A stretch of 64,000 nt of DNA from Heliocidaris erythrogramma (GCA_025617745.1 CM046870.1:8806303-8870302); one strand, 5' to 3'; shown: positions 24,001 to 34,144, numbered from the stretch's first letter. The notes: generated by a model not told the origin, from the letters alone. Made by a program: numbers and translations.

Positions 24001-26554
24001 CTTCGTTTGCTTGAAGAGGCGGTGCAACTTCCGCATGGCCTTGAGAAATGACCCCTTCCATGAACGTCAACATGTGTTCTTTCTTGATGGGATTCTTTGC
24101 CATACTCGTTTCAAGGATTTGGGCTCTTTTCCAAGCTTGCTGACGATTGTTAGGAAGACGATCTCTGGGTTTCTTAAAGGGTAACGGAGCTGTCCACTTG
24201 CCATCTTTCAAGCCTCCCTTTTCCACCATAAGATTGACAAACTGTTTCTCCTCAATGGACAGACTCACGCTGTCATCTTGATTGTCAAACAAGTGCTTCA
24301 ATTGGAACTCATTCGGACAGGGTTCAAGATATGTAGGCCGTCCAGTAGAAAGCACCTGAGTGCGCAACAGGGAAATCTTATTTGGCTGATTGGGACTTCG
24401 GTGAATCCCTTGAAGGCATACATCACCAATGATAACCCAGCCAAGCTTCAACTTCTGTGCAAACGGCGAGTTAGGTGGCCCAATCCTTTGATCTAGGACA
24501 TGGTGTGCCTCTACCACATCTCTTCCTATCAAAAGCGTTGCTGTGCATTCACAATCAATCTCTGGAATCTCAATGCCTTTCAAATGATCATATGCTTGAA
24601 CTATCTCGGGCGTTGGAATGTCATCTTTGAAGTCAGGGATGTAAGCACACTCAGTGACTGTTGGCAAACCCAAACAGACAGTGCCATGTAGATCCTCTAC
24701 AACAAATTCATTTGCACACCTTCCTTGAGCTGACACTTCTCCACTGCAAGTCCGTAGAGTGTAACTCACTTTACCATAGTCGACATTGAACTTGTCCAAA
24801 AGCTGAGATGTAGCTATAGTTTTATTACTTTGATCATCTATGATGGCGTACGTCTTGACAACAGTACTCTGGTCCCTCTTGGATCTCACAAAAACCGGAA
24901 CAATCTTCGCGCAAGACCTGCCACCAATGCATCTGGAGCCTTGCACCTTGGAGCATGCACTGGTAATATGAGATGGAGGGGTGTCCACAGCTTTCTGCGA
25001 ACTCTTTGGAGAGTCACTGTGATGCTCATCATGTAGGATCGTTTGGTGACGATGGCTACCACATGAATCGCATTTGACATCAGCTTTACACTCCCGGGCT
25101 GCGTGTCCCGGAAAGCAACACCTGAAACAAAGTTGGTACTTTTTCAGGGCAACCTTCCTTTCAGGCACTGGTCTTGCAAGAAAAGCCCTGCACTCCGTGA
25201 TTGGGTGGTTCTTCCCATGAATTGGGCAAAGGTCCTTTGACGCTGGAGTACTAAAGGCTTTAACATCCGTAGCCTTGACGCTGACCATTCTTCTGCCAAC
25301 GTCCTGTTGCTTCGTGTCACGAAACATTATGAAACTAGGGTCATTCCGGATCTTTGCCTGATGGCGCACAAACTTGCTGAAGACCTTGAAAGGTGGGAAG
25401 GTCACATGAAACCTCTCCTTGTACTGAGAGCCTTCCATTAACCATTTCTCTTGGAGGTTGTAAGGCAGCTTCTGGACCAATGGATGCAATCCTCTTGCAG
25501 AGTCCAAATGCAACAACCCTGGGAAATTTCCATTATCTTTGGCATACTCAATCTCCAAAAGCAAATGACCATACTGCTCTAGTTTTTCGTAGTCTTTTTG
25601 TGCTAGTTTCGGAAAGTCTTCGATCCTTTGTTGAAGATCCTGTTCAATAGCTTCTGGGGACCCATACTTCCTGTCAAGGAGTTCCCACATTCTATCAAGA
25701 CCAACCATTGGCTTGTCAACATGTATGTCGTAGACAGCCGAGACTAACTGGGTAGACTCCCTGCCTAACCACCTAACAATCATATCCATCTCTTGAGAGG
25801 GCTTCAGCTTGAGCTCTGTGGTTACCTGTTTGAGAGAGGCTTTCCAAGACCTGTAACTAAAAGCATGATCATTGAATTTTCTCAAGCCACTGGTAATCAA
25901 TTCTTTCCTAAGCAACATGTTACTTAAATCAGATATTCCATTTACATTTTCAACATATGATGGAGTATTAAGGACTACATTAGGGGTGTTATTTGTAACC
26001 TTTGATCCCTTTTGACAATTTTCCATTTCAGGAGGCTGTTGGGAGCAAGTAGGAATGACTTTAGGGGAGGCATGCACTTCTGTTTGCATTTGACTATCTA
26101 CATTAATTGCATTACAAGATAACAAATACTCTTCAACACGTTCTTTAGAGTTCTTTTGAGGAAGAACTAGATCCACATTCTTTACTGACTCCCTAAATTC
26201 TTGGAGTCCTTCTTCCAAAACTGAGAACTGTACTTCAGCAAGAGCAGCCTCTCTTTCTGCTCCTAAAACAAAAAGTTCGGCTTCCTGATCGGCCCTTTGT
26301 TTCTGTAACTCGGCTTCTTTAACAGCCCTTTGTTTCTGTAACTCTGCTTCTTTTCGTGCAAACTCTAACTTTACCTTAGTTGTCTCAGCCCTGGCACGTG
26401 CAAGTAGTGCCTCAGAGACAACAGACGAATGTTTGCTGGAACGAGAACGTTGTGAAGCCAAGCTTTTGGTCCCGTGATTATCACCTTGAGTAGAGGGTGA
26501 AGGCGTATCGCTAAGGTTCCTTTCTTGAAGCGGACGTTCCGTTGTCGTTGACAT
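21017..26554 (-). CDS. gag-pol: BEL/Pao gag-pol polyprotein, 1,845 aa, intact
   Basis: One uninterrupted frame from an ATG at 26554 (start 'MSTTTERP'). Order: a Lys/Glu/Ala-rich coiled coil (about residues 40-125); a gag region of the DUF1759 type (about 215-400); a zinc knuckle with C-x2-C-x4-H-x4-C spacing ('CFRCCFPGHAAREC', about 476) and further Cys/His; an aspartic protease with 'IIDDQSNKT' (about 571); reverse transcriptase with the YVDD active site (about 992); RNase H starting 'YCDASE' (about 1165); an H2C2 zinc-binding domain (HYHNNGHPG...CVNCRKLRG, about 1481-1525); an integrase core with D in 'VGVDCFGPW' (about 1552), D in 'WSDRGSNF' (about 1620) and E in 'GGAWERMV' (about 1660); and a C-terminal DUF5641-type domain. 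All catalytic residues are present. It copies the element RNA into DNA and inserts it. Antisense to the host gene. Confidence 0.96.
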   Translation of the reverse strand: MSTTTERPLQERNLSDTPSPSTQGDNHGTKSLASQRSRSSKHSSVVSEALLARARAETTKVKLEFARKEAELQKQRAVKEAELQKQRADQEAELFVLGAEREAALAEVQFSVLEEGLQEFRESVKNVDLVLPQKNSKERVEEYLLSCNAINVDSQMQTEVHASPKVIPTCSQQPPEMENCQKGSKVTNNTPNVVLNTPSYVENVNGISDLSNMLLRKELITSGLRKFNDHAFSYRSWKASLKQVTTELKLKPSQEMDMIVRWLGRESTQLVSAVYDIHVDKPMVGLDRMWELLDRKYGSPEAIEQDLQQRIEDFPKLAQKDYEKLEQYGHLLLEIEYAKDNGNFPGLLHLDSARGLHPLVQKLPYNLQEKWLMEGSQYKERFHVTFPPFKVFSKFVRHQAKIRNDPSFIMFRDTKQQDVGRRMVSVKATDVKAFSTPASKDLCPIHGKNHPITECRAFLARPVPERKVALKKYQLCFRCCFPGHAARECKADVKCDSCGSHRHQTILHDEHHSDSPKSSQKAVDTPPSHITSACSKVQGSRCIGGRSCAKIVPVFVRSKRDQSTVVKTYAIIDDQSNKTIATSQLLDKFNVDYGKVSYTLRTCSGEVSAQGRCANEFVVEDLHGTVCLGLPTVTECAYIPDFKDDIPTPEIVQAYDHLKGIEIPEIDCECTATLLIGRDVVEAHHVLDQRIGPPNSPFAQKLKLGWVIIGDVCLQGIHRSPNQPNKISLLRTQVLSTGRPTYLEPCPNEFQLKHLFDNQDDSVSLSIEEKQFVNLMVEKGGLKDGKWTAPLPFKKPRDRLPNNRQQAWKRAQILETSMAKNPIKKEHMLTFMEGVISQGHAEVAPPLQANEECWYLPLFGVYHPRKKDKIRGVFDSSAEFRGHSLNKVLLKGPDLTNDLVGVLMRFRQGPIAVCGDIESMFFCFSVSEEHRNFLRFFWYEDNDFAKPLIEYRMLKHVFGNTPSPAVANYGLRDLTSDAEPDVRDFIHNNFYVDDGLAACEDSNAAVSLMERTRAALKGKAGIRLHKIASNSQEVLDAFESEEVQKDIRNLTLSDGAPTQRSLGVQWNLSDDTFMFQIELAARPYTKRGVLSIINGVFDPLGFLAPVMVQARVLFREMTTHKVDWDDKLPEIFRSVWESWTSELSELQSLSVPRNYPVCVENGVLNVYCDASEVAVAAVAYLIDDRETPSASFVFGKSKLAPKSGHTIPRLELCAAVLGTEIAKVVCRELNIQASTVVFHSDSRIVLGYLNNTTRRFHTYVANRVHRVLGFSKPSQWRYVPTVNNPADFGTRPVSAQSLKDSPWLIGPQKLATHEVEVPVSEFPLLDPEGDEEVRHDTKIQVTKTSLELRGLVSRFEKFSTWNSLVRAFSLLLQVACSSSSRSNNGVCHSRHGCGTTDIELVRRVKTMIVKKVQEQIFREEYECLREGMPLPSNSTIRDLSPILNQDGLICVGGRLRKSSLPVVMKHPVLIPGKSHIAKLLVLHYHNNGHPGRQLTESALRDAGFWITGVKRVISSVIHRCVNCRKLRGKTLLQRMADLPQERLKAGPPFSQVGVDCFGPWEVVTRKTRGGAAQSKRWGMIFSCLTSRAIHIEVLEEMSTSSCINALRRFMAVRGKVETFWSDRGSNFVGVLNDKVFNTYLERNDTEWKLNPPHAPHMGGAWERMVGLFKGILNGILLEAKRKDLTHETLVTFMMEAMAIVNARPLVPLSSDPEDTSFLSPSMLLTQKHGNIEEVLVEDCTRNMYKAQWKRVQILADRFWKQWRLRYLQSLQQRRKWIRKERNVRKGDIVLLRDKDVKRNLWPFGIIESVSSGDDGLVRQVQVRLPATGKIFCRPVHELILLVEAE

Positions 26555-26594
26555 GATGGATCCGAATGTATTTGCCTGGTTGAAGTCTTTTTAC

Positions 26595-28364
26595 TATGCT
26601 GGCCTCGGGGTGCTCTAACACACACTCCTATCCAGTAGCTAACCTCACAACAGAAACAGTAAACTTGAAGACGATTGAGTTGAAAGGTTGTACTCTAGTC
26701 TTTATTCAAGCCTTACTTCAGGATGTTGCGTATGCGGTAAAACTGTAAAATGCAATGAATGATAACAGTGTGTCAATCATACATGTACATATTACAAGAT
26801 CATGAAAAATGCACCAAACCTGTTTATTCATAGGTTCTCGACAATCTAACTAGGCAGGTTTAAAATTATGAATCGACCATAATTCAATCAAGGTAGGTAT
26901 ATAAAATTCAAACATAAATTTTCTGTATTCATTCTTATCCATCACGTGCAATTTTCTGATATGTAGTTTTATGTTTGACATTTGGAAATCAGATTGTAAC
27001 CCAATTTGTATGCTTGTTGCATGACAATAAATGAATCATTGAATCATTGAATCCATTAAAAAGAAAATGACTGTATCCTTTCATTCGCTTTATATTCAAA
27101 GTTTCTACCAAATACATCTTAGAATCACTTAGAAACAAATGATTCTTAGGTTCAGAACTTGGAATAATACTCAGAGTATAATAAAAATACTGCACCAATA
27201 TTTGTCACAAAGGTACGTATAGAAAAACCTGTAAAAACATTTTAGTGGTCTGCTCTTCAATCCCTAGTCAACTGATCACAATATTTTTCAACAATCAATC
27301 GTCAGTTTTTAATTTACATGTAGACTGCAAACGGCTTTCCATACTTCGAAACATAGCACTGTATATATCATATAACATTCATATCAAGGCAGTTTTCCTT
27401 GCTTAAAATTATGTACATTTAAATCTGTATCATTTTTTACATGTCTATTTAACAAATTCAACTTACAGACTTGTGCAACTCCAAGCTATCTATCTGACGT
27501 AATCAGATTGTTACACATGAATCTCTGTCACTTGTATCCCATAACTGCAAAATAATTTAATAAATTGGAATAAGATATAGACATCATCACTGGAAGCAAT
27601 AATGGAAATGTCGTGCTCATAACTTAATGTTTCCACAAATTAACTAATCCTTTCAATTATTGGAACCAAAACTGTATGAACAACCCATCAGTCTCTGACT
27701 TACTATATTTCATACATATATGTAAAGATATCAACCTGCACTTAAACTTTGCCTCATACTATGCCATGGGATGTGAAATAGAGCTTAACCCATTGCATAC
27801 GGGAACCGGGTGGTCCATGTATTAACCTCATGGAAATGAGAGATTTCAGTAGTCAACGGGTTAAGGCAGCAGAGCAGTAAGTGTAAGCAAAATGTTTATA
27901 GACTCCCTTGCAATGACTGATACAATGACATAACAATATTCATTCAACACTTTCACACAAATTAGCTAAGATGATTTTCATCGTAAAAGCTAACAATCTA
28001 AAATCTAATAATACTTCCCAAAATACAAAAAGTGTTACATGTATGCACACACAGTGTATTGTATAGCGTACGCTAAGCATGTGATGTATCGGTAGCTGAC
28101 AAAACTACACAAAAACGTGCATGTATTAAATTCTGTCTTAACTGCTAGTTATGATCAAATTAAGAGCAATAAACTTACTTAAAACCATCAGAATGTAGAA
28201 CTCGATCCTAAACCTTCAAGATGCAGTTTCATCCCAAGACATAATAGGCATAATTTACAAATTGGCTTGAGAAAAATAAATGATCATTCACTCGAGAAGT
28301 GCGCCATCTACCCCTGACTATGGAAAGCCGAATGTCAAGGTTAGAATTAATCGCGTGCAGCACA
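26595..28364 (-). repeat. BEL/Pao 5' LTR
   Basis: 1,770 bp, nearly identical to 19061-20825. It would carry the element's promoter in the minus-strand sense. After its end the leader runs about 40 bases (26594-26555) to the ATG. A 69-codon minus-strand frame inside both LTRs has no recognisable product. Confidence 0.92.
27785..27864 (+). repeat. 80-bp palindromic repeat, copy 6 (inside the 5' LTR)
   Basis: Identical to copy 5; copied with the LTR. Confidence 0.8.
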
Positions 28365-28485
28365 ACTCATATGCTGTCAACATACTGGTATGCAATTTTG
28401 TCATTCTTCTATCCATCACATATGGTATTCTTAATGATTCATGATTTACATGCATTTTACCCGAATGCGTTGAGTAAATGCTTGT

Positions 28486-28575
28486 AGGTAAACAACCAGG
28501 AGGACTTTTGCTTTAGTCCTATCCAAAAGACTTGGTAATGAGGATTGATGCAATTCAAAAGTGGATATACATGTA
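28486..28575 (+). repeat. SINE fragment
   Basis: Shares AACAACCAGG..., GACTTGGTAATGAGGATTG and following text with 61870-61925, the region beside the tRNA-like head at 61925-62005. Probably a truncated copy of the same tRNA-derived SINE, just upstream of exon 12. Confidence 0.5.
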
Positions 28576-28605
28576 AGTATTAATTTCTATTTTCCACAAT
28601 TACAG

Positions 28606-28731
28606 GTCACTACTCCTGTGGCATCTCTGGAACTTTACTCCTGCGATGAAGATGATGCCAGCTTAGTCAACGTGTCCAATCTACCAGCAGGCGAGGAAAT
28701 CGTCATTGACATTAACAACTTACCAGAAGAG
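28606..28731 (+). CDS. PKD1-like exon 12: GAIN-like region start
   Basis: A 42-codon phase 0-0 exon reading 'VTTPVASLELYSCDEDDASL' followed by 'VSNLPAGEEIVIDINNLPEE', the 'v.vsnL...i.i.ip' strand pattern of the region before the GPS in polycystin-1 proteins. Acceptor AATTACAG ends at 28605. The donor is GAG|GTCTGA at 28731/28732, weaker than its neighbours. Confidence 0.82.
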
Positions 28732-29392
28732 GTCTGAAACAGTCTATCAGTGTTTTTGATCAATGCATGTTTTAAGCAAAGTGGGGGGGGGGGGTAGAAA
28801 CTGGAGTATTATTTTCTTTTCTGAATGTATAAGTATTACTTGCATACCATAACTACTGCCTCTGAATTTAGTGTATCTTTTCAAATTTTTTATCCTCCCA
28901 CGTATCAGCTGTTTTAAGTTAAACTTTTATTTTGTTCATTTCTATTTTAAAAAATTATTAATTTTATTATTAATTTTAAAATAATTCTATTTTAAAAAAT
29001 TATTAATTTTTTAAAAAGTGTTGTTTTGTTTTTTTTTATAATTACAGATTAGAGTCTTGGAAAATTTTTGTTCATTTCCACATTAGAAGTTTCAAGTAAA
29101 ATGAGTTAATGTTAATGTGTTAAAGATTATCTGTTCTACACACGTACATGTATATTGTGTCATACGTTTGGTAAATGCATGATTATCTCTAACATTTCCC
29201 TTCTTTGAGAAAAAATTCACTCTTTGTTAGGTTGTGTAGTTATCATGATAGATGTACTTCACATTTGATATTTTAGATTGATTTTGCATCATGTTTGGGG
29301 TGTAAAATAGCACCTTTGAATACATGTATATTTGCACCCTGCATTACCTATTTCTTTCATTGCCCCTCCGACGATTCATCTTTGCCAACCAG

Positions 29393-29541
29393 CTCCCACT
29401 TGCATACAACTACAGCTTTGATCCTGCATTCATGAGCGTGCATTCATTCAACGTATCTAGAGCGAACGTACAGCAGAGTTTTCACATATCTATCAAGTTC
29501 ACTCCTATACAGCGCCCCATCCCCATCACAGTGCTGCTTAG
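29393..29541 (+). CDS. PKD1-like exon 13: GAIN-like region
   Basis: Reads a beta-rich segment with 'FNVSRANVQQSFHISIKFTP' and 'PIPITVLLR', consistent with 'f.l..an..qs.hi.i......pl.v.lR' in REJ/polycystin proteins. Acceptor AACCAG ends at 29392 and donor GTTAGA starts at 29542. Phase 0 in, phase 2 out. Confidence 0.83.
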
Positions 29542-30180
29542 GTTAGAACACCTCTTTTCTCATATTTTACTTCACCAATGAAATATTTAGGACACAGCAT
29601 ACATGTATATTTAAAATTGAAAAAAGCGACACATGTCATGTAATCATAGCAGTAAATTGTAATGTATATTTAGATTCTAAGCCTTTTGTGCATCAAAATT
29701 GCAGGCATAATATTGACTATTAACTGCTACATGTACATCACAACTATGGACAATAGTTAAAAGATATTCCTGTTTGTAAGTAAAATGCAAGTAGTCACAA
29801 AATGCAGTCAGAAACTTGCACTATGTGAACTCTTTGATCAGTTATTATTTATCAAATGCGTACCGTGTGATAGGCATGTTTATGTCAAAATGAACTTGAG
29901 ACTTTATTGTACCCCTTAACTTCATCTTAGAGTACAGCACACTTTCAGGATCATCCGGTGGCTATAATTTTAGCTTTTACCTCTTAAAGAAGTCATTAAT
30001 CATTAATTACCTTATGCATTGTCGAGTTCTGTGCTTGCAGATATAATGGAATCTCAACACAATTTTTTTGCAATTTTTTAACGGTTTTCCTTTTTTTAAT
30101 GACTGCTGTTGACAAGTCACCTAAGCTCTTGTTATACAGAATCTTTTTCCTCTTTGCCTTGTTCACTTTGATATGTGTAG
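29542..30180 (+). other. Intron 13, no feature
   Basis: AT-rich; no repeat, RNA or reading frame I can support. Confidence 0.55.
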
Positions 30181-30281
30181 GTATGGATTGAAGCCAGCAC
30201 CTACAAAGTTTGACCTCTGCTGGAATCACAATGATGACATTAACAGAATAGATATCTTCTTACCGCCTGATAGTTTCAATG
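30181..30281 (+). CDS. PKD1-like exon 14: GAIN-like region
   Basis: Reads 'RYGLKPAPTKFDLCWN' and ends 'IFLPPDSFN', as in 'r.g..Pt...yd..........flp...' of PKD1-like proteins. Acceptor TGTGTAG ends at 30180 and donor G|GTAAGT follows 30281. Phase 2 in, phase 1 out. It is separated from exon 15 by a 141-bp intron. Confidence 0.82.
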
Positions 30282-30422
30282 GTAAGTATCCTTTTGTTCC
30301 TTTCCCTCTTTTCTTCATCCATTCTCTCCTTGATCACAATAAATAGTTGATTCTTGAAAGTGATCTTGTGATTTGAATGTCTCCTATCATCAATTCACTC
30401 TATCCCCATATTTTTTCTCTAG

Positions 30423-30557
30423 TCTCTGGTCGCTATTACTTGGCACTTGTGGATGGGGAGTTTGGGGAGGCAGTCTTCCGACAAGAGGGAGATCAGACCA
30501 GAGAGTACCTGCTCAAGATGTGGTGGGGAGAGTGTCTCTACTGGGATGCATCAGAGG
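30423..30557 (+). CDS. PKD1-like exon 15: first half of GPS motif
   Basis: Reads 'SGRYYLALVDG' and then 'YLLKMWWGECLYWDASE'. The Cys-x-Tyr-Trp-Asp is the first conserved part of the GPS (GAIN C-terminal) motif. Acceptor TTCTCTAG ends at 30422 and donor G|GTAAGA follows 30557. Phase 1 in, phase 1 out. The second half of the motif is on exon 16. Confidence 0.87.
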
Positions 30558-30994
30558 GTAAGACTCTCATGATAAATGAATGTTGCCATGGGGATAGCAT
30601 CATATAAATATTATTCTTTTCTGGTGCTCTATTATTCGTGCATTACCTACAGTGCACTAGTTTTGAAGATTATAATGAATTGTTTCTATTGCTCATGTCT
30701 AAAAACTGTGCCACATCACTAACATCCTTTGGCAAGGCATACATGTATATCCACATTTTCCACCTGTGACCCAGCGAAAATCAACCGGATACCTAGTATA
30801 AAGACTTTCCTTAATTCTTGAGCAGTGTATCATGGCACCTCTGCTATAGCTGAAGTTATATTGGTGTTACCACATAGTATCCTCAGAAAAAGAAATTTAT
30901 GATACCAACTATTACAAGTATATTGATTATTTGTTATTATTTTTTATGCTTGTGGTGTTACTATTATTACATACATGTACTTCCTCTTTTGCAG

Positions 30995-31142
30995 TGAGTT
31001 GGTCACCTGAAGGTTGCTCCACCTCCTCCTCATCCACCTTTGCTACTACACAGTGCCTGTGTACCCATCTCAGTTCCTTTGGGGTTAGTTTTGTCCCCAT
31101 CCTCAGCATTGTCAGCTATGTGGACATGCAGCTGTTTGTTGG
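30995..31142 (+). CDS. PKD1-like exon 16: GPS autoproteolysis site
   Basis: Reads 'WSPEGC', a Ser/Thr linker and 'TTQCLCTHLSSFGVSF'. This is the full GPS consensus (W..GC....T.C.C.HL(S/T).Fg). In this family the chain is cleaved autocatalytically between Leu and the following Ser/Thr; here that is HL|S, and all four GPS cysteines and both tryptophans are present, so cleavage is predicted. The exon ends with a hydrophobic run entering the first membrane segment. Acceptor TTTTGCAG ends at 30994 and donor GTAAGC starts at 31143. Confidence 0.92.
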
Positions 31143-31411
31143 GTAAGCTTTCAGCCTAACACCTTCCCGGCTTTGGTTGATTAATGGAACTAACGGTGAT
31201 CTGCCACAAATGACTTTCATCACAGGGACAATGTGTATGTACATAAAACATGGAACAAAATGGCAGTGTTGGGGTTTCAACCCCACCTCACTTGAACAAG
31301 ATTTTACTGCAAGTGCACCTGTAAGATGATAGTACTCAAAAGTGTTGAGAGAGTTGTGACATGCGCATAATAAGCCTACGCGTACGCAGTCTATGTTTAC
31401 AACATGGCGGA

Positions 31412-31480
31412 TCATGGAGCTCCCAATAGTTCCCTGTCACGTACATTCTCTATGAGAGGGAACTATTTGAAGCTCCATGA
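31412..31480. repeat. 69-bp palindrome (GGAGCTCC...AATAGTTCCCT family)
   Basis: The left TCATGGAGCTCCCAATAGTT is mirrored by the right AACTATTTGAAGCTCCATGA. The ends match the outer element at 11621-12686. Confidence 0.6.
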
Positions 31481-31673
31481 AATGACCAATCAGGGCAACT
31501 TCCTGTGTCTCAACTCTATGTATGAATATCTCTGATAATACCCTTCAGAATAACAAAATTTACTAAGATAACATGTACACGTAGTCTTATCAAAACACTT
31601 ACATATTACAGAAAGTGATTTGTATTTCATCCTTCAAACATTTATGTTGTATTTTGTACATTTTGAATGACAG

Positions 31674-31826
31674 GCCTAATGAGAATCCAGTGACATACAT
31701 GTTTGTAGCAGGGCTGATCGGTGTCTATGCCCTGCTGTTTGTTTACTGTTACTATGCCGACCGTCATGACGAGAAGAAGCAAGGATTGATCTACTTGAAG
31801 GACAATCAGCCAGGAGATAAGCAATA
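31674..31826 (+). CDS. PKD1-like exon 17: membrane helix 1
   Basis: Reads 'NENPVTYMFVAGLIGVYALL' and on through 'FVYCYYADRHDEKK', a single hydrophobic helix followed by a basic cytoplasmic stretch. This is the first transmembrane helix after the GPS, where PKD1 proteins have 'NP......l......y.l...wa...D..D..k'. Acceptor GAATGACAG ends at 31673 and donor GTGAGT starts at 31827. Phase 2 in, phase 2 out. Confidence 0.9.
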
Positions 31827-32889
31827 GTGAGTTACATCTTTCTTTTTTTTTCAAACGAGGATTGCAAAAGACCCCAAGACAATGATCAAGAAATTCTAGC
31901 TAGCTAAGATTTTAGGTGTCAAGGTCAGTGGTCATAGCTCAGTTAAGTTGAAATGTTTTGTTACTGAAATAGCCTTAGAAGATGTGAAAGGATGCATCCA
32001 TGTTATCAAAATGAGCATTTAAGCATATATAGTGACAGCTACTGTAGTGTTTAACCCCTACCATGCCGTGGGCGGCAAATCCCGTCCAAATGTCGGAGTG
32101 TTGAACATTTCGCTTAGGCTCAGAATGGCTTGAAAATTCTTCCTCATACAGAAACCTGTACCTTCAATATAGTGTTTATTCCTATGCAATATATCTTTGC
32201 CCAGTTTGCTCAAGAAAAAATATCATTAAAAGTTAATATTTAAATATTGAAAGTTCATTTTTGACAATTGCTCAAAATCTGGTGGCATAGAAGGGGTTAA
32301 AGGCTCAAAGACGACACAGCATGCTTTAAGACATTTAGTGCCTGTTATGTTTTTCTGCTACATGTACATATGTGCATAACATAATTATGTTGTGAAGCTT
32401 TTTTGTTTTCTATGATCTTCCATGGTTTTCAACAACATCAAACTGTGTAAAAGGTCTTCAAGATAGCGGTACAATGTAGAGTTAAAGGTTATTTGTCTTA
32501 TGTCACTTCAATTGAAATGCAGTCCACTCTGACATCTTAAGAAGATGTGAAAGTATTGGAACCAAAATTCACACATTTAGGTGTGTAAAGATAGAGGGAG
32601 TACTTGTAGGTGAAGGGGTCAAATTGACAAAGTGTTTTTTCCTGTGTAGTGGCCTTTATCATTTTTTTAATTCATGTACTTTTATGTAATTGCTACTGTT
32701 AGTTTCATAGCTGACATTTGAATGTTTTCGGTATCTTCTTCAACTTTGTTATATGAACATATGTCAGTATTTTGTAAACTATGAGATGCTTATTAATAAT
32801 TATTATTGCTATCATTATTATTATTGATGTTGTTGTTATTACTGTTATTGTTATAATTGTTATTAATATCATTATTTATCATTATTTAG
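31827..32889 (+). other. Intron 17
   Basis: Contains the complete 250-bp repeat and the trinucleotide tract; the remainder shows nothing. Confidence 0.55.
32051..32300 (+). repeat. 250-bp TTAACCCC repeat, copy 2 (complete)
   Basis: Begins TTAACCCCTACCATGCCG and ends AGAAGGGGTTAA, so the 9-10 terminal bases are inverted. A relative of 5823-6066. Confidence 0.75.
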
Positions 32890-32890
32890 C
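32790..32890 (+). repeat. (ATT/GTT)n microsatellite abutting exon 18
   Basis: About 100 bp of imperfect ATT and GTT units that run directly into the acceptor of exon 18 and serve as its polypyrimidine context. Confidence 0.7.
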
Positions 32891-33051
32891 TATGACATCA
32901 CAGTGGAAACAGGTTTCCGTACTGGAGCAGGAACAACAGCACGAATCAGCATTGTCTTATATGGAGACGAGGGTCACTCGGAGACCAAGGAACTCATTTG
33001 TGATGACAAACCCATCTTCGAGAGGAACTCCAGAGATAGATTTATCATAAG
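32890..33051 (+). CDS. PKD1-like exon 18: PLAT/LH2 domain, first half
   Basis: Reads 'YYDITVETGFRTGAGTTARI' followed by 'SIVLYGDEGHSET', the start of the PLAT (LH2) domain ('Y.v.V.TG.....AGT.A.v...l.G..g.S'). In polycystins this beta-sandwich sits in the first cytoplasmic loop and binds lipids and partner proteins. Acceptor TTATTTAG ends at 32889 and donor GTAAAT starts at 33052. The domain is split by a 13.8-kb intron holding two DIRS elements. Confidence 0.93.
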
Positions 33052-33951
33052 GTAAATTTGCAAATATACTTCTTGACCAATTTTTAACTGTAGTAGAGGC
33101 ACAATAAAGTTATTGTAATTATCCTGACAGTGATAATTGATTACTGATTGAATAAAACCCATGTATCTGCTCTTTTGGTAGATCATATTAATAGAGCCTG
33201 TTTTTTAATTAATAATTATAAGTATATATATGTTGATATGTGATTGATGATGTTTATTTGAAAATTGTATTCAAAAACATTGCCTGTCCTCTTTTTATTT
33301 TTATCGTTTTCCATTTGGACTTCATATATTTATGAATACACTATCATTGTACATGTAAGTATTTTACATGGTGTGAAATTAACTGGGTTTTTTTTTTTGG
33401 TGTGATCAAAATTTGTTTTAGTATATATTCAGATGTTCATTTACATGTACATGATGTGTGATCCATGACCACAGAAATCTTTTTCCTTTGTAACTTACAT
33501 GTACATATACCTTTCACTGCATTGAAATTTTTTGTCACAGTAGTAAAAATGTAAATTGACCTGTCAAGTTCATTGTTCTGTAAGATTATAATGTACTCCA
33601 TGTGTGTATTATTTGTTTTTGACAACACTGAGTTTTCCCTTTTTTGCTGAACTATGACCATGTGACAGTGTTCCGGACAAATTTTTTCAGCAATTTTGCT
33701 AATTTTCTCACCCTTCACTCACTTCGTTGTGGGTTTTGGTACATATTTTTGTTGTTGTGGATGAACTTATCCCCATGCACAGAATTTTGTTTTCATGTTC
33801 ATAGACTAACTGCTTGAACCATATCTTTCTTGCCAGTCTTGGGTCAATTAATTTGTTAACCATAGCAGTTCAAAGTTGTCTTTAAGGTTTGAATTAATCA
33901 GCTTTCTCCCTTCAAGTTGGCACCAATTATTCTTATTTTCCTCTTTTACAT
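33052..33951 (+). other. Intron 18 before the tandem tRNA-like repeat
   Basis: T-rich intronic DNA without recognisable features. Confidence 0.55.
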
Positions 33952-34072
33952 AACGAAGAAGCTTGACTGGGGAGGAATTTTTAATTTGTAAACAAATCTT
34001 TAGGCATTTTACTCCCAGTGTTAAAGATCGTATGCTCGATCTGTAATGAAAAACACAAGTCAGAAAAAATTG

Positions 34073-34144
34073 GAACCAGCGGGATTCGAACCTGTCATCT
34101 ACTGCTTGCCGGGCAGCGACTTAACCACCAGGCTGTTCTGGTTC
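34073..34144 (-). ncRNA. tRNA-like sequence 1 in the tandem repeat
   Basis: The minus strand begins GAACCAG and ends CTGGTTC, a perfect 7-bp acceptor stem, followed by CAA. A D-arm CAGC/GCTG encloses TGGTGGTTAAGTC (A-box-like), and GGTTCGAATCC (B box) lies near the 3' end. The anticodon arm and T stem pair poorly, so a tRNA-derived SINE head or tRNA pseudogene is more likely than a working tRNA. Confidence 0.6.

Larger units (their letters stand above)
19056..28369 (-). mobile_element. Complete BEL/Pao LTR retrotransposon in antisense to the host gene
   Basis: Two long LTRs (19061-20825 and 26595-28364) enclose a polypurine tract and one open 1,845-codon polyprotein. The whole is flanked by the 5-bp target duplication ACTCA (19056-19060 and 28365-28369). 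Domain order and motifs are those of BEL/Pao elements. The two LTRs are almost identical and the frame is uninterrupted, so the insertion is recent and the element may still be active. No primer-binding site beginning TGG is obvious after the 5' LTR (which, in the element's sense, is the right-hand one). Confidence 0.93.

Noticed and set aside
21005-25650. Many plus-strand frames of 60-130 codons across the BEL element
   Set aside because: Shadows of the 1,845-codon minus-strand polyprotein.
19455-27198. 69-codon minus-strand frames in both LTRs
   Set aside because: AT-rich chance frames, duplicated only because the LTRs are duplicated; no family resemblance.
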